Shown here: piece after piece, positions 8,944 to 15,969 of the stretch
Layout of the letters: each line of letters opens with the position of its first letter
Position numbering within the stretch: the first letter of the stretch is position 1
Assembly (NCBI GenBank): GCA_044221555.1
Contig: JBGAOY010000026.1
Coordinates: 1-57,793 of the forward strand
Source: JAEUJM01 sp044221555
Lineage (GTDB): Bacteria; Actinomycetota; Acidimicrobiia; Acidimicrobiales; DATDAH01
Direction of reading: 5' to 3'
DNA: 57,793 nucleotides
The notes under the pieces: model-generated
Databases searched by the model: none
Seen by the model: only the letters and a program-made list of their open reading frames with translations
What the model was told of the DNA's origin: nothing
Made by a program: the position numbers and the translations under genes

Positions 8944-9798
8944 ATGACGATCAAGAAAGTGGGCATCATCGGCTCGGGCATCATGGGAGCCGGTATCGCC
9001 GAAGTCGCCGCCAAGTCGGGCCACGAGGTCGTGCTGCGTTCGCGCCAGCAGGACACCGCCGACGCCATGGTGGCCTCCCTCGAGAAGTCGCTCGCCCGCC
9101 AGGTGGAGAAGGGGCGCCTCGAAGCCGCCGACAAGGACGCCACCCTGGCCCGCGTGACGGCCACCTCGCAGATGCACGCGTTGGCCCACTGCGACCTGGT
9201 GATCGAGTCCGTCGTCGAGGACCTGCAGGTCAAGCAGCACCTGTTCGCCGAACTGCACGACGTGTGCAGCGACTACACCATCCTCGCCACCAACACCTCC
9301 ACGCTGCCGGTGATCGAGATGGCGATGGTCACCGATCGGCCCCAGCAGGTGTGCGGCGTCCACTTCTTCAACCCCGCCCCGATGATGAGCCTGGTCGAGA
9401 TCGTCCGGCCGCTCACCGCGTCCGACGAGACCATCGACACGGTCAAGGCCTTCGCCACCGCCTGTGGCAAGGACCCCGTCGAGGTGAAGGACCGGGCCGG
9501 CTTCATCGTCAACGCCCTGCTCTTCCCCTACCTCAACAACGCCGTGCGGATGATGGAGAACGGCACCGCCAACCGTGACGACATCGACACGGCCATGAAG
9601 GGCGGCTGCAACTTCCCGATGGGCCCGCTGGCGCTGCTCGACCTCGTGGGCCTCGACACCTCGCTGTCGATCCTCGACGCGCTCTACGACGAGTTCCGTG
9701 ACCCCAACTACGCGGCGGTCCCGCTGCTGCGCCGCATGGTGGCCGCCGGGCACCTGGGTCGGAAGTCGAAGATCGGCTTCTACGACTACAACCGGTAG
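8944..9798 (+). CDS. hbd: 3-hydroxybutyryl-CoA dehydrogenase
   Basis: A 284-residue NAD(P)-dependent enzyme interconverting (S)-3-hydroxybutyryl-CoA and acetoacetyl-CoA. The Rossmann motif VGIIGSGIMGAGIAEVAA is at about residues 6-23. The family signature is VCGVHFFNPAPMMSLVEIVR with the catalytic His (about 139), and ILATNTSTLPV carries the conserved Asn-Thr-Ser. The C-terminal domain has DRAGFIVNALLFPYLNNAV and the CNFPMGPLALLDLVGLD segment. Length and domain order are those of the stand-alone dehydrogenase and not of the FadB/FadJ fusion. Its role could be fatty-acid beta-oxidation or butanoate/PHB-related metabolism. Confidence 0.95.
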   Translation: MTIKKVGIIGSGIMGAGIAEVAAKSGHEVVLRSRQQDTADAMVASLEKSLARQVEKGRLEAADKDATLARVTATSQMHALAHCDLVIESVVEDLQVKQHLFAELHDVCSDYTILATNTSTLPVIEMAMVTDRPQQVCGVHFFNPAPMMSLVEIVRPLTASDETIDTVKAFATACGKDPVEVKDRAGFIVNALLFPYLNNAVRMMENGTANRDDIDTAMKGGCNFPMGPLALLDLVGLDTSLSILDALYDEFRDPNYAAVPLLRRMVAAGHLGRKSKIGFYDYNR

Positions 9799-9874
9799 GG
9801 CCATCACGGCCGGCAGGCCCGCGCGTCCCCCCGGCGCCGGGCCGCCCCGCCGGTCGCGATCGAGCGGGAGTGGG

Positions 9875-9880
9875 TAGAAC
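9875..9880 (+). promoter_or_regulatory. Putative leaderless -10 element (TAGAAC)
   Basis: TAGAAC is followed by seven bases (AGGGACC) and the ATG at 9888. AGGG in the spacer could also act as a weak ribosome site if transcription starts further upstream. Confidence 0.4.
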
Positions 9881-9887
9881 AGGGACC

Positions 9888-10679
9888 ATGAAGGCGCGCC
9901 GCAACCGCACGACCGACTCACCGCTCGACCACCAGGCGCTCGCAGGGGCCCTGGGCGACGCCGACGGCACCACCAACCGGACGAAGGTCACCGGGGTGCT
10001 GCGCGAGCTCGCCCGCCACGCCCGGGCCGCCGGGTCGAAGGCGGTGGCGAGCGGGCACTGGCTCACCGACACCACCCTCGGCGTCGCCGCCCACCTGCCC
10101 ATTCGAGACCGGGCCACCCTCGAAGCCCACCACGGCGGCAAGACCGGCCACGAGCTGGCCGAGGCGCTGATCCGCAACGCGGGTCGCACCAGCGGCGCCA
10201 TCGGCGCCGCCGCCGGCGCGTTGATCGGCGCCGAGGAGGTGCTGCCCCCGTCGTGGGCGACCGTCCCGTTCGAGCTGGCGGCCGAGACCGCGCTGGTCGT
10301 CGCCCTCGAGATGAAGTTGGTGGCCGAGCTGCACGAGGCCCTCGGCCAACCGGTGCCCGCGGCCGGGGCGCAGCGGGGCCTGCTGGTGGCCCAGAGCTGG
10401 GCCGAGAAGCGGGGCGTGAACCCCCAGGACCTGGTGCTGGGGGTGGGCGCGGCCGACATCTTCGGCCGCCAGGCCCGCACCACGCTCACCATCGCGCTCC
10501 GTCGGCGGATGACTCGGCGCATGGGGCGCAGCATGGCCGCGCTCATCCCCCTCATGGCCGGTGCCATCGCCGGCGCCGTGCTCAACCGGCGGGCGACCGT
10601 GGCCATCGGCCACACCGTGGCTGCCGACATCGTCCGCCAGAGCACCCTCCCTGGTCGCGTCGTCCCCCTCACCGCCTGA
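9888..10679 (+). CDS. EcsC-like protein, function unknown
   Basis: A 263-residue protein I do not firmly recognise. The middle (TSGAIGAAAGALIGAEEVLP then FELAAETALVVALEMKLVAELHEALG) resembles EcsC-family proteins, which have amphipathic membrane-associated helices. A basic segment (LTIALRRRMTRRMGR) precedes a hydrophobic helix (MAALIPLMAGAIAGAVL) near the C-terminus. The start is ATG 9888; the GTG at 9870 would add only six residues. Its stop is nine bases before the aat start, so both are probably in one operon. EcsC in Bacillus is linked to an ABC transporter; no transporter gene is nearby. Confidence 0.6.
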   Translation: MKARRNRTTDSPLDHQALAGALGDADGTTNRTKVTGVLRELARHARAAGSKAVASGHWLTDTTLGVAAHLPIRDRATLEAHHGGKTGHELAEALIRNAGRTSGAIGAAAGALIGAEEVLPPSWATVPFELAAETALVVALEMKLVAELHEALGQPVPAAGAQRGLLVAQSWAEKRGVNPQDLVLGVGAADIFGRQARTTLTIALRRRMTRRMGRSMAALIPLMAGAIAGAVLNRRATVAIGHTVAADIVRQSTLPGRVVPLTA

Positions 10680-10688
10680 CGACCCCCG

Positions 10689-11468
10689 GTGCCACCACGG
10701 GAGCCCGACCCCACCCCGTGGGACCTTCCCGACCCGCGGGACGCACCGGAGGGTGACGACCTGATCGGCATCGGCGCCGACCTCGAGCCGGGCACGCTGC
10801 TGGCCGCCTACCGCAAGGGCCTGTTCCCGATGCCCACCCGCAGGGCGCCACTGCATCGGCCGGGCCGGGCTGGGCCATCGGCCCGGGCCGTGGGCTGGTG
10901 GTCGCCCGACCCCCGGGCCATCCTGCCCCTCGACGGGCTGCGCTCGACGAAGTCACTGCGACGGTCGGTGCGGCGCTACGAGGTCCGGCTCGACACCGCG
11001 TTCGACGAGGTGGTCGCCGGTTGCGCCGACCCGGGCCGGCCCCACGGCTGGATCTCGACCGAGATCCGCGTGGCGTACCGGCGCCTGTTCGACCTGGGAT
11101 GGGCCCACAGTGTCGAGACCTGGTCGGACGACCAACTCGTGGGCGGCCTCTACGGGGTGGCGATCGGCGGCCTGTTCGCCGGCGAGTCGATGTTCCACCG
11201 TGCGCCCGACGCCTCCAAGGTGGCGCTCGTGCACCTCGTGGAGGTCCTCGGCGGAGCGGAGGCGGCGGCCGCCGGGCGCGTGCTCGACGTCCAGTGGCTC
11301 ACCCCCCACCTGGCCTCGCTCGGCGCGATCGAGTTGGCCCGCGCCGACTACCTCGACCGCCTCGCGGCGGCGCTCCCCCTGCCGAACCGGTTCGACGCCG
11401 CCCCGTGGGTCGAGCGGCATCGCTCCGCTTCCCCACCACCGCCCGACGCGTCTCCGCCCCCGTCGTAG
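10689..11468 (+). CDS. aat: Leucyl/phenylalanyl-tRNA-protein transferase
   Basis: This enzyme transfers Leu or Phe from aminoacyl-tRNA to N-terminal Arg/Lys of proteins, marking them for ClpS/ClpAP in the N-end rule. The 259-residue sequence has the family start LIGIGADLEPGTLLAAYRKG then LFPM, GWWSPDPRAILPL, HGWISTEIRVAYRRLFDLGW, HSVETWSDDQLVGGLYGVAI and GGLFAGESMFHRAPDASKVA. An Arg/Gly/Ala-rich insert (RRAPLHRPGRAGPSARA) between LFPM and GWWSP is unusual. It follows the EcsC-like gene by nine bases and faces the PAP2 gene convergently. Confidence 0.93.
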   Translation: MPPREPDPTPWDLPDPRDAPEGDDLIGIGADLEPGTLLAAYRKGLFPMPTRRAPLHRPGRAGPSARAVGWWSPDPRAILPLDGLRSTKSLRRSVRRYEVRLDTAFDEVVAGCADPGRPHGWISTEIRVAYRRLFDLGWAHSVETWSDDQLVGGLYGVAIGGLFAGESMFHRAPDASKVALVHLVEVLGGAEAAAAGRVLDVQWLTPHLASLGAIELARADYLDRLAAALPLPNRFDAAPWVERHRSASPPPPDASPPPS

Positions 11469-11490
11469 CGCCTCCGCCATCCGGTCCTGG

Positions 11491-12114
11491 TCAGCGGTCG
11501 GAGCCTTCGCCGCCGGTGACAGCGTCCCGGGGACCGAGGCGCCGGCCGAGGAGCCCCAGGCCGATGCCGATCAGGAGCCCGCCCGCCACATCCGACGGAT
11601 GGTGGTCGCGTACGTGGACACGGCTGACTGCGATCGTGAGGGCGATGGCCCACCAGAGCGGCGCCCATCGGGACCCCTCCGAGAGGATCGTCGCCACGGT
11701 GGCCGATGATGCCGAATGCCCGCTGGGGAAGCTCGAGGTCTTCTGCACCCGGATGGCGTACGCATGCGCGTCGAGACCGTCCGGGCGCTCCCGCCCCACC
11801 GCCGCCTTGATGGGGCCGTTCACCAGCACCGTCTCGATCCCGAGCCACACGAGGGCCCGGAGCCCACGTCGACGAGTGCTGCGGCGAAGGGCCAACAGCG
11901 CGGCGATCGCCAGCCAGATCCGGCCGTCCTCCCCGACGATGGTGGCGGTGTACATCACACGGTCGACCAGGGGCCGTCCCCGCAGCGCCTCGAACCGCTC
12001 GTCCACCCACCGGTCGAAGCCGCCGACCGTGCGATCCATCGCCGACCCGGTCGCTGTCCCACCGCTCGCCAGGACCGTGGTGAACAACGTCCGCGCCCGA
12101 GCCTCCGCAGCCAT
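11491..12114 (-). CDS. PAP2-family membrane phosphatase
   Basis: A 207-residue integral membrane phosphatase of the PAP2 superfamily (undecaprenyl-diphosphate or phosphatidic-acid phosphatase type). All three motifs are present: K-x6-R-P in KAAVGRERP (103-111), PSGH (130-133) and SR-x5-H-x3-D in SRVHVRDHHPSDV (164-176). Hydrophobic helices flank them (IWLAIAALLAL, LVWLGIETVLV, WWAIALTIAV, LLIGIGLGLL). ATG 12114 is chosen; the longer open frame to 12339 adds a basic, non-membrane segment without family character. It is likely the last gene of the minus-strand run from the DUF1800 gene, though 94 bp separate it from the RTX gene. Confidence 0.88.
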   Translation of the reverse strand: MAAEARARTLFTTVLASGGTATGSAMDRTVGGFDRWVDERFEALRGRPLVDRVMYTATIVGEDGRIWLAIAALLALRRSTRRRGLRALVWLGIETVLVNGPIKAAVGRERPDGLDAHAYAIRVQKTSSFPSGHSASSATVATILSEGSRWAPLWWAIALTIAVSRVHVRDHHPSDVAGGLLIGIGLGLLGRRLGPRDAVTGGEGSDR

Positions 12115-12208
12115 GGGCCCATGGTGCCCGGCACCGCCGACGGAACGAGGGACCTGCCGCGAGGTTCGCCACCTGTTCGCCTGCAGCTCACCCCTCCACG
12201 CACCGCCG

Positions 12209-12856
12209 TTACGGGACTCCCCGGACCGATTCACACGACCCGACCTCGTCGTGAGGACCACGGCCACCACGGCACTCGTCCACACCGGAACCCCCGACCA
12301 AGAGGTCGGACCAGGGGCCGCCGGCGAGAAGGTCGGCACCTTGGCCCCCGATCAGGTGATCGGCACCGGGACCGCCTCGGATCCGGTCGTCGCCACCCCG
12401 CCCGCACACCCAGTCGTCACCGCCGAGACCGGCGATCGTGTCTGCCCCGGTCGTGCCCAGGATGACGTCGGGACCGGCAGCGGGCACCTGGCCGCGGCCG
12501 AGGTCCGCGGTGACGTACCTCCCGCCGCAGAGCGGCTGGACCCCGGCGTCGATGCCGGTCACGGTCGCGGCGGCGGGCACCTCCACGAGCGCCCGTTCCC
12601 CGGGCTCACCACTCAGCACGTCGTCGTAGCGCTCCTGCCTGAACCGATTGGCGTTGGAGCAGTCGGCGAACGCCACGGAGTGGGCGCCGGCAGGCAGCCC
12701 ACCGAGGTCGTAGGACCCGTCGGGACCGGTCTCGGCCGGCACGATCCACCGTTTGCCCGGCACCCCGCGTGTGGTGAGGTAGACGCACGCCCCGGGCACG
12801 GGCCGCCCGGTGCCGTCCTCGGTGACTGCCCCGGTGATGTGACCCGCAGGCGCCAC
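12209..12856 (-). CDS. Carboxypeptidase-regulatory-like domain plus RTX-type calcium-binding repeats
   Basis: A 215-residue protein. The first half is a carboxypeptidase regulatory-like beta-sandwich (GHITGAVTEDGTGRPVPGA, then GPDGSYDLGGLPAGAHSVAF). The second half carries hemolysin-type GGxGxDxLxG nonapeptides (DVILGTTGADTIAGLGGDD then DDRIRGGPGADHLIGGQGAD), which bind calcium outside the cell. No signal peptide is seen after the only plausible start, GTG 12856. The frame is open back to the TGA that ends the upstream DUF1501 gene (24 codons, same frame), with no ATG/GTG/TTG in between. Either export uses another route, or the protein is made as a readthrough extension. Confidence 0.75.
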   Translation of the reverse strand: MAPAGHITGAVTEDGTGRPVPGACVYLTTRGVPGKRWIVPAETGPDGSYDLGGLPAGAHSVAFADCSNANRFRQERYDDVLSGEPGERALVEVPAAATVTGIDAGVQPLCGGRYVTADLGRGQVPAAGPDVILGTTGADTIAGLGGDDWVCGRGGDDRIRGGPGADHLIGGQGADLLAGGPWSDLLVGGSGVDECRGGRGPHDEVGSCESVRGVP

Positions 12857-12928
12857 GCCGGCGTCGACGCCGCTCGTCGTCGATGCGACGCCGACCGCGA
12901 CCCGGGTGCCGACTCCCTGTTCCCCGAC

Positions 12929-14398
12929 TCACACCTGCTGGACCAGGTAGGGCTCGAGCTCGGGCGGCGCATCGGGGGTGACCGGGGGGACCGTCACGCC
13001 GTCGCCACCCGCCGCCGCCGCCCCACTGGGCACGCCGCCCGACTCGGCGCCGGCGAACACCCCGAGGTCGGCGAAGGGCTGGCCGCCCTCGTCTCGACCC
13101 TGCGCCTCGTCGGTGAGGTTGGGGTCGCCACCCAGCCGGTTGAGGGCGGTGGCGTACACCGAGCGGAAGTCCACCGTGGCCACCATGGCATCGGTGTCCC
13201 GGGCCGCGGGTGCCAGGCTGGGCGCCTGGCCGTACAGCCCGCCCTGCACCCCGCCGCCCACGAAGATGGTGTCGGTGGCCTGGCCGTGGTCGGTGCCCTG
13301 GCCGGCGTTCTGGGTCACCTGGCGCCCGAACTCGCTGTAGATCATCACGAACACGTCCGCCGCCCGGGGCGTGCCGTCGATCAGCGAGAAGAAGTGGGCC
13401 AGGCCCTCGTTGAGGTCGGTGAGCCGGTCCCACAGGTTGTAGGCCTCGCTGCCGTGGGTGTCGAAGCCGGTGAGCGTGGCCACGTAGGTCTGGCACGGGA
13501 TGCCCGCCCCGATGAGCGAGGCGGCGGTGGCCAACTGGCTGGCCAGCGAGCCCGACGAGCCGCCCTGGGGCAGCCGGGGCACACCCGCGGCGGTGGCGGC
13601 GGCCTGGCGGGCCAGTGCGATGGCCCGCGACGCCGTGCCCACCTTGTTGATCGCGGTCGAGCCGGCGTCGCCGAAGGCCCCGAGGTCGGTGAGGAAGCGG
13701 TCGCGGTCGGGCACGTTCTGGGCCGAGAAGTTGAACGTGTCGAGATCCGCGATGGCCACCGCCGGCGCGTTCACCGAGGCCAGGGCCTGGTGGGCGCCGG
13801 TGAGCGACACCGCCCCCAGCGGCTGGCCGGTGTTGGCCAGGTCGTTGTAGCGGCCGAGCCATCCGGTGTTCATCAGCGATCCGCCGAACGCGCCGGCCCA
13901 GCGGAAGGCCCACGCCGCGAAGTGGCTCATGTCGCGCACCACGTTCTCGCCGGTGCCCTTCACGATGGCCACGTCGGCCTTGTCGTGCCAGCGGTTGGCC
14001 AGGAACGGCAGCGCCCCGTGCAGCGCCCACTGCCCGTCGAGGTCCAGCGCCGGCGGCAGGTAGTCGCCGGCGGGCGGCGGGCCGTAGGGGCGGGTGGAGG
14101 TGAGCCGGGTGATGCCGATCCCGGGGCGGGCCGAGCGGTAGAGCCCGGTGGTGGTGGGCACGGCGAAGGGCACGACGGTGTTGAGGATGTCGTTGCCGCC
14201 GGCCATCTCGACCACCACCAGCACCGGCGTGCCACTGGGCAGCGTCGGCCCGAACAGGGCCGCGGCCTCCGTCGCACCCGCCGGGGCGAACGGGTCGAGC
14301 AGGTTGAACGCCGGGGCCGCGGCCAGCACGCCGGCGACGCCCTGGAGGAACCCCCGCCGGGTGAGCCCGGATCGTGTCGGTGCGTCGAGGGGAGTCAT
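12929..14398 (-). CDS. DUF1501 protein, Tat-exported, copy 1
   Basis: A 489-residue protein of the DUF1501 family, assigned to the alkaline-phosphatase-like fold; biochemical activity is not established. A twin-arginine signal is clear: LTRRGFLQGVAGVLAAAPAF. Family features are TPVLVVVEMAGGNDILNT, LDLDGQWALHGALPFLANRW, YSEFGRQVTQNAGQGTDHG and FVGGGVQGGLYG. It lies 15 bp downstream of the DUF1800 gene, the usual pairing. The C-terminus (PPELEPYLVQQV) matches the end of copy 2, so the stop codon looks native. A Gly/Ala/Pro-rich stretch precedes it. Confidence 0.9.
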   Translation of the reverse strand: MTPLDAPTRSGLTRRGFLQGVAGVLAAAPAFNLLDPFAPAGATEAAALFGPTLPSGTPVLVVVEMAGGNDILNTVVPFAVPTTTGLYRSARPGIGITRLTSTRPYGPPPAGDYLPPALDLDGQWALHGALPFLANRWHDKADVAIVKGTGENVVRDMSHFAAWAFRWAGAFGGSLMNTGWLGRYNDLANTGQPLGAVSLTGAHQALASVNAPAVAIADLDTFNFSAQNVPDRDRFLTDLGAFGDAGSTAINKVGTASRAIALARQAAATAAGVPRLPQGGSSGSLASQLATAASLIGAGIPCQTYVATLTGFDTHGSEAYNLWDRLTDLNEGLAHFFSLIDGTPRAADVFVMIYSEFGRQVTQNAGQGTDHGQATDTIFVGGGVQGGLYGQAPSLAPAARDTDAMVATVDFRSVYATALNRLGGDPNLTDEAQGRDEGGQPFADLGVFAGAESGGVPSGAAAAGGDGVTVPPVTPDAPPELEPYLVQQV

Positions 14399-14413
14399 GG
14401 CGTCGTCCTCGTC

Positions 14414-15766
14414 TCAGTTGGCCAGGAACTCGGGCGAGAGCAGGACCAGGTTGAGCAGGCCGGCGGCCCGGAACGGGGTCCACGTGCCTGTGGTGGCGTA
14501 GTCCTGCAGCGCGTTCTTGGTGCGGGTCGACACGGGGGTGAGCCCCGCCTGCTGCAGCACGTAGGTCGCAGCGGTGGACGCGGTGGCGTTCGTGTGCACC
14601 TTGGTGACCATCGAGTTCACCGGGCCCGACGTGGACCCGTCCCAGCGGAAGTTCCGCATCGCCATGTAGTTGGCCAGCTCGGACCAGGTGTGGAGGTTCG
14701 TGGTGTTCAGCCACTGGTCGCCCTTGGGCCAGCCCGACACGTTGGGCGGCGACCACGGGCTCTGGGCCATGCGGGTCATCATCCACGGCAGGTTGGTGTC
14801 GGTGCCGAGCCCCGACCACCCCAGCAGCCGCGCCGCCGCCACCACCCGCTCCACGGGGGTCTTGGTGCGGTTGTAGATCGCACGGTTCGACAGGAACTCG
14901 GGCCGCTTGGCGATGGCCTTCACCATCGCCTTCAGGTTGCCGTTGGCGCCCCACGTGGGTTGGAGGGCCGCGATCACCGACGGGGTGGCGTCGAGCCCGG
15001 TGAGCTCCTTGTACAGCCGGGCGGGCACGTGGTGCTTCCAGGACGGGTGCGCCACGATGGCGGCGATCACCTCGTCGATGCCCGCCGCGCCCCGGGCCGC
15101 GCCCAGGAAGGTCTTGTTGCCGTTGTCCCATTGGTTGGGATCGAAGTACGTCGAGCCGTCGCTCCAGTTGTACTGCCACCCCGACAGCGCCCGGGACACC
15201 TCGATCACGTCCTGCTGCGTGTAGTTGGTCGTGCCGGTGGCGGGATCGACCCGGCCCAGCGAGAACAGCTCGAGCAGCTCGCGTCCCAGGTTCTGGTTGG
15301 GGTGGGCCTTGGTGTTGCGGTCGGCGGTGAGGTACTTCACCATCCCCGGCCGGGTGATGATCGTGCGCAGCAGGTCGCGGTACGAGCCGCTCAGCGCCAC
15401 TCGCAGGCGCTTCACGTGGTCGCTCATGTCGGGCACGTAGACGCTGTCGGCGATGCCCACCACCACGAGGCCCTGCAGCGTCCACGCGATGCGCTCCTGC
15501 AGCGGGTTGTAGGCGCCGGCCGGCGTGGTCGTGCCCGAGGCCACGGGCCCGAAGGCCATCAGCTCCAGCTGGCGCCGGGCGTGGCTGTCCTGGCTGGCAC
15601 TGGAGGACGGGAAGCCCGAGGCCGCGAAGCTCACCAGCGGCTTGGCCGTCATCGAGTCGATCAGCGCGGCCGTGCCGAGGCCGATCCCGGCGGTGACGTC
15701 GGACCGCCTCGGGCCGAACCCCAGCCGGCGCCAGATGTGGGCCACCTGCGCCTCGAGCGTTGCCAT
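14414..15766 (-). CDS. DUF1800 protein, copy 1
   Basis: A 450-residue DUF1800-family protein, partner of DUF1501 in an uncharacterised export-associated cassette. Signatures are AHIWRRLGFGPRRSDVTAGI, NPLQERIAWTLQGLVVVG, HPNQNLGRELLELFSLG, YTQQDVIEVSRALSGW and SPWSPPNVSGWPKGDQWLN. No signal peptide is seen. The start ATG 15766 is followed directly by the conserved VAHIWRRLGFGP block, and a -10-like GATACT sits seven bases upstream. It is the first gene of the minus-strand run DUF1800-DUF1501-RTX. Confidence 0.9.
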   Translation of the reverse strand: MATLEAQVAHIWRRLGFGPRRSDVTAGIGLGTAALIDSMTAKPLVSFAASGFPSSSASQDSHARRQLELMAFGPVASGTTTPAGAYNPLQERIAWTLQGLVVVGIADSVYVPDMSDHVKRLRVALSGSYRDLLRTIITRPGMVKYLTADRNTKAHPNQNLGRELLELFSLGRVDPATGTTNYTQQDVIEVSRALSGWQYNWSDGSTYFDPNQWDNGNKTFLGAARGAAGIDEVIAAIVAHPSWKHHVPARLYKELTGLDATPSVIAALQPTWGANGNLKAMVKAIAKRPEFLSNRAIYNRTKTPVERVVAAARLLGWSGLGTDTNLPWMMTRMAQSPWSPPNVSGWPKGDQWLNTTNLHTWSELANYMAMRNFRWDGSTSGPVNSMVTKVHTNATASTAATYVLQQAGLTPVSTRTKNALQDYATTGTWTPFRAAGLLNLVLLSPEFLAN

Positions 15767-15773
15767 GCCCAGC

Positions 15774-15779
15774 AGTATC
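15774..15779 (-). promoter_or_regulatory. Putative leaderless -10 element (GATACT) for DUF1800 copy 1
   Basis: On the minus strand GATACT is followed by seven bases and ATG 15766. The promoter is divergent from that of the cyclase gene. Confidence 0.4.
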
Positions 15780-15887
15780 GACGGCGCCGGGCACGGGGTG
15801 AAGAGTGGGACCTACTCAAGTTCGGCCGGGGGACTACTCATTCGCGACGGGGCCGCCTGCGTTCGGCCCGCCCGCCGCGCCACCGCG

Positions 15888-15893
15888 TAGGCT
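15888..15893 (+). promoter_or_regulatory. Putative -10 element (TAGGCT) upstream of the cyclase/ATPase gene
   Basis: TAGGCT is followed by seven bases and then a GTG (15901), which opens a 22-codon frame rather than the cyclase itself. The spacing equals that of the leaderless promoters elsewhere in the window. Confidence 0.45.
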
Positions 15894-15900
15894 CCGGCGC

Positions 15901-15969
15901 GTGACCGGGGGGACGGGTCCGACATCGAGCGGCGAGACGCGGTGTTCGGTCTCCGGGACCGCGCGGTGA
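15901..15969 (+). CDS. Possible leaderless 22-codon upstream ORF
   Basis: This short frame starts with GTG directly downstream of a -10 element and ends with TGA at 15967-15969. Its stop overlaps a GTG (15966) that is in frame with the cyclase domain, giving the GTGA overlap seen in coupled gene pairs. The peptide (VTGGTGPTSSGETRCSVSGT...) has no recognisable motif. It may be a translated leader that controls the large regulator, or a chance frame. Confidence 0.35.
   Translation: MTGGTGPTSSGETRCSVSGTAR

Noticed and set aside
10898..15904. A 1668-codon open plus-strand frame
   Set aside because: It runs antisense through the RTX, DUF1501 and DUF1800 genes, whose sequences are clearly family members. 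The frame is a high-GC shadow with Arg/Gly/His-rich composition.
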